Assembly (NCBI GenBank): GCA_003993805.1
Contig: RSEF01000012.1
Coordinates: 4,699,948 to 4,763,947 of the forward strand
Source of the DNA: Himantopus leucocephalus
Taxonomy: Eukaryota; Chordata; Aves; Charadriiformes; Recurvirostridae
DNA: 64,000 nt
Reading direction: 5' to 3'
Positions 60,761 to 64,000 of the stretch are shown piece after piece. Position 1 is the stretch's first letter. Every line of letters starts with the position of its first letter. A program made the position numbers and the translations under genes. Under the pieces are notes generated by a model. The model had not been told where the DNA came from and searched no databases. It was given only the letters and a program-made list of their open reading frames with translations.

Positions 60761-63200
60761 AAGGGAGATACCACAGGAAGGTGAATTACATCTTCCGGCT
60801 GCTACATACGTTATGCTGGATTAAAATAACCTTCTAACCGTGGCCTCAGTCACAGGTCAATGCTCTGGCCCTTTGATGATCTTTTGTACTATGGTTTTAT
60901 GCTTTTATACTCCTCTTTCTTATGTCAGCGGCCCATGTACAGGGAAAAATGCTAGCTTTAGTACATGACACACTGATGAAAAATTCTGATATTCTACCCT
61001 GAGGCACCCTATTATATAGTAGCCTGCCACACAGGAAATGAAGCTCTTTTCTTAAAGGCTGTTTCTCATCTTGATTAATGAAGCGTGGCTATAATAAGGA
61101 AAACGTGCTATGGATTTTGACAAAGCCTTTCAATTCCTCTCTGAGTGTACCAACTATTCTACCCAGCAGCAAAGATGCGGCAGGAATGACGTGCCCCCTC
61201 TTCCCCGGGTTGGTGCCCTTGCACCTGCAGCAGCAGCCCGTGGCAGACCTAGGATCCAGTCGGGCAGCACGACAAGGTTCTTGGCCCTAGCTTGCAACTA
61301 AATATTCAGTAAATCTGAACACGTTGGGAAATTTGGCCTCAGATGTTGATGCCTCCCCATTCAGAGGAATACCTGAACTTGGCCATCCACAGCGCAGCAG
61401 CAATTCTAGTGAAGATTTCTAAAAATACCAATTTCTGACTAGATCAAAAATCTCCTGGTGGATTATATACTTGGACATCTGGCTGGAAGAAGATGTGAAA
61501 ATTTGCACAGAGACAGACATAAGAAGGAGAAAATTTGCTGGGATTCTCTTAAAAAACGTTTGGAGAAGGCTTGAAAAGGTTGCGAAGGCATAATGCACAA
61601 CTGCTCAGACTCCTCAGATCTGCTTGAACACTAAGGGGCGAGCGCTAACAGTGCAAGGCAGTTTCCAGCTCTTCTTTCTAAAGCTACTCTTAAAATATAA
61701 ACTATTCATTACATTGTAATACAGCCAAAGGTTTGGGTGCTGATTTGAAGTGAGAATTTGTGGGAAGAGTTGCACACCCCTTTCCTTACACACTGTAATT
61801 TTAAAAGGATCAGTTCCTTCATTGTTTTTAACCTTTGCTCTCCGAAAGCTGCAACCACCCACAACTATGCCCTGCACCCCCTCAAATTATTCCGAATTCC
61901 AGTCACACCCACCTCCTTGTCAGCAAGCCGCGTTCACATTGATTGCAGAAGGCTGCTCTTGGGCTCTCAAGCTGATTTTCTGCATCTTCCCTCCTCAGTT
62001 ACCTTGATCATCACCTGTGCTTGCCCACCCTGCAAACAGAATAGCCTTGAGTTACATTGTTGGTACCGCCCAATCAGAAGCCCAAGTATCACACATTGTC
62101 ACAAGTGGAAAGAACAAAAAATCTTTGCATGTTCCTAGAAACATCTTGCCAGCGACTGTTTCTAGTGCTATTACAACGCATGCTAGAAGCCTCACTCAGG
62201 CCCCTCTTTCTCATGAGATCTTACTGATGGAGAGAGTCCTTCCACATCACGATGAGGTCCATGGCTTTTAAAAGGAGAGGGTCCTTGCTACTGTGATATT
62301 CCAGTTAAACACAAAAAGAAGCATAAAGATAGTCAAGAGTTCCTTGCTATAAACGGTTAGTGACAAAATATCGGGGTACGCTTTCTATTTCCATCAGCTT
62401 GCAGTTAATTTAGTCAGTCAGCCAACTCCACTATCCATTCCTAGCACTTAATACAGCACTATATAAGAGGCACAGCAGCTTTTCTTAAATGTTGTTGTAA
62501 AACATCTTATCAGAAACACAGAGCTCTGCCTGATTTCTTTTTATTTAAATGAAAACACCCACTTATTTAGCACACTATACACAGATGAATCATTCCTCTC
62601 TTCTTCCCAAAGGGCTACAAACTGCGATCAAGGCATGCCATGCTCAAAAGAGCAAACTACAGCTATTCAGGCAGACACCTCCAGGGCCAGTTCTAAGTTT
62701 GGGTGCAGCCAGTGACGTGGATCTTAGCTGTGGTCTGATCAGCACTGGCATCAGGAAGCCCTGACACCCATACACAAGAGTGAGAGGCAGAACTGATCAA
62801 GACAACAAAAAGCATGGTAAAGGGACACAGTCAAGACATTGTACCACTTGTGCCTTCACAAGCCTTATGCATTTGGAAAAGGTATTATGTGGTTTATTCG
62901 TATGTGACAGGAGATGTAAGGGTTGGTTTTGTGTTTACATCCTTCCATCTGTGAGTCAGCACAACTGGGCTTGTCAGCAGCAGCGAGCTCAGCTGCGTGA
63001 TCAACAGCTGCTGCAGAGCACCACCTTGCTTTGAGCTCTGGTTAAGTAGGCATGCCAAAATGCTGTGGTCCTTTCTAATTGAGCCCTACTCTTAGCTTGC
63101 TCCCAAATTAATCTGCAAGAAAAGATGTATAATCTTCAACAGAAACATGCCCAGGAATTATTTTGGGCTTCATCAGGTTGCTTGGTTTTGGTGTGGGGTT

Positions 63201-63258
63201 CTTTTGTTTGTTTGTTTTCGGGGTTTTTGTTTGTTTGGGATTTTTTTTTTGTTTGTTT
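63201..63258. repeat. GTTT-rich low-complexity tract
   Basis: Repeated GTTT units interrupted by G runs and a run of T. Confidence 0.8.
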
Positions 63259-64000
63259 CCTTTTCTAGTGAAAAGAGTTTTGTTGTCTGTGTGAGATGCA
63301 GGCAAAAGTTACAAGCCAAATAATGCACTACCAGGTCAGTAAGCAGAAATCAAGAGAAGATTAGGCTGTTAAGACAAGCAAAGGACAACGAATCTCTTTG
63401 TATTGTCCGCAGGTATGAAAGCATGATGTATTACAAGTGACATTTAAATCAGTTTTTAACTTTTACCACTTATTTTTAGAGATTCTTTCCAGAAAACTAG
63501 CCCAGGTTATGTTTAAAAGTCTCTGCTTGTTTGCCAAGCTTTTGCCTCAGGCTTCATGGAAAACTTGTTGGGTTCTTGTAGCACAGACTTCTCCTCCTCC
63601 TTCTCCCCAGGCTCTAGGAGCTACTGCTTCTGTAGCTCCCACTGTGCTCCTTCCCCTTCTATACATCTGCACTTCCTCTTCAATACAGTTCAGAATACAA
63701 CCCCCTTCTGCAGTAGAAGAAGGAGGAAGTGGTGGTGTTAGGGGCTATCAGCTGATTGGATTAATTAAAAGTAATTGCTAGCACATGGCAACCATGATTG
63801 GGGAAGGAAAGATAACTGATATAAGAGAAGGTAGGGAGAAGCATTAGGGAAGTGCTGCTGTGGATGGTTGTTGGGTCCTGTGCAGCTTTTGCCTGTTGGA
63901 GCTGGTCTCAGGAAGGTAGAGACTGGTCTGTTCTACCTTCACTCAAGCACACAACAGGTAGGAATTGTGAAGTGTGGGGTGGGTCACAGAGTTTTATCTC

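Larger units (their letters stand above)
56851..64000. other. Intergenic DNA downstream of SLC6A11
   Basis: Beyond the candidate poly(A) site this region holds a CR1 fragment, a MIR-like relic, a 24-bp tandem duplication, a GTTT-rich tract and a moderately GC-rich block near 60530. No coding exon is recognised. In other vertebrates SLC6A1 follows SLC6A11, so its upstream control region or noncoding first exons might lie here, but nothing proves it. Confidence 0.6.

Noticed and set aside
57000..64000. Search for SLC6A1 coding exons.
   Set aside because: No SLC6-like motif is present in any frame; SLC6A1 coding sequence must lie further downstream if synteny holds.

Overview
The window is vertebrate nuclear DNA, most likely from a neoavian bird. 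Evidence for a bird: many CR1 LINE 3' ends, including the 8-bp terminal repeats of the ATTCTRTG type; an LTR of a kind common in neoavian genomes, with TG...CA ends and a 5-bp target-site duplication; AT-rich introns; and much more distant L3/CR1 and MIR-like relics. Family names for repeats come from memory, not from a database search.

One protein-coding gene is supported: the 3' part of SLC6A11 (GABA transporter GAT-3) on the + strand. Nine exons between 8050 and 56787 splice by GT-AG rules into an uninterrupted frame of 380 codons, roughly the last 60% of a protein of about 632 residues. They cover transmembrane segments 5 to 12 and the cytosolic C-tail. Upstream exons (N-terminus, TM1-4) lie outside the window; nothing in 1-8049 encodes them.

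Layout: 1-8049 is intron; 8050-8184 is the first visible exon; 8185-41954 is a 33.8-kb intron with most of the old retroelements; eight exons follow between 41955 and 56787 with introns of 0.9-4.3 kb; 56788 onward is a very short candidate 3' UTR and then intergenic DNA. In other vertebrates SLC6A1 (GAT-1) follows SLC6A11, but no SLC6A1 coding exon is visible here.

Much of the odd structure is assembly artefact. Eleven single-N joins are present, and nine sit between direct duplicates of 9-194 bp, which look like unmerged contig ends. Two 100-N gaps are also present. The best biological observation is a 275-bp LTR insertion ending only 37 bp upstream of an SLC6A11 exon. I found no RNA gene, CRISPR array, or clearly new gene system.
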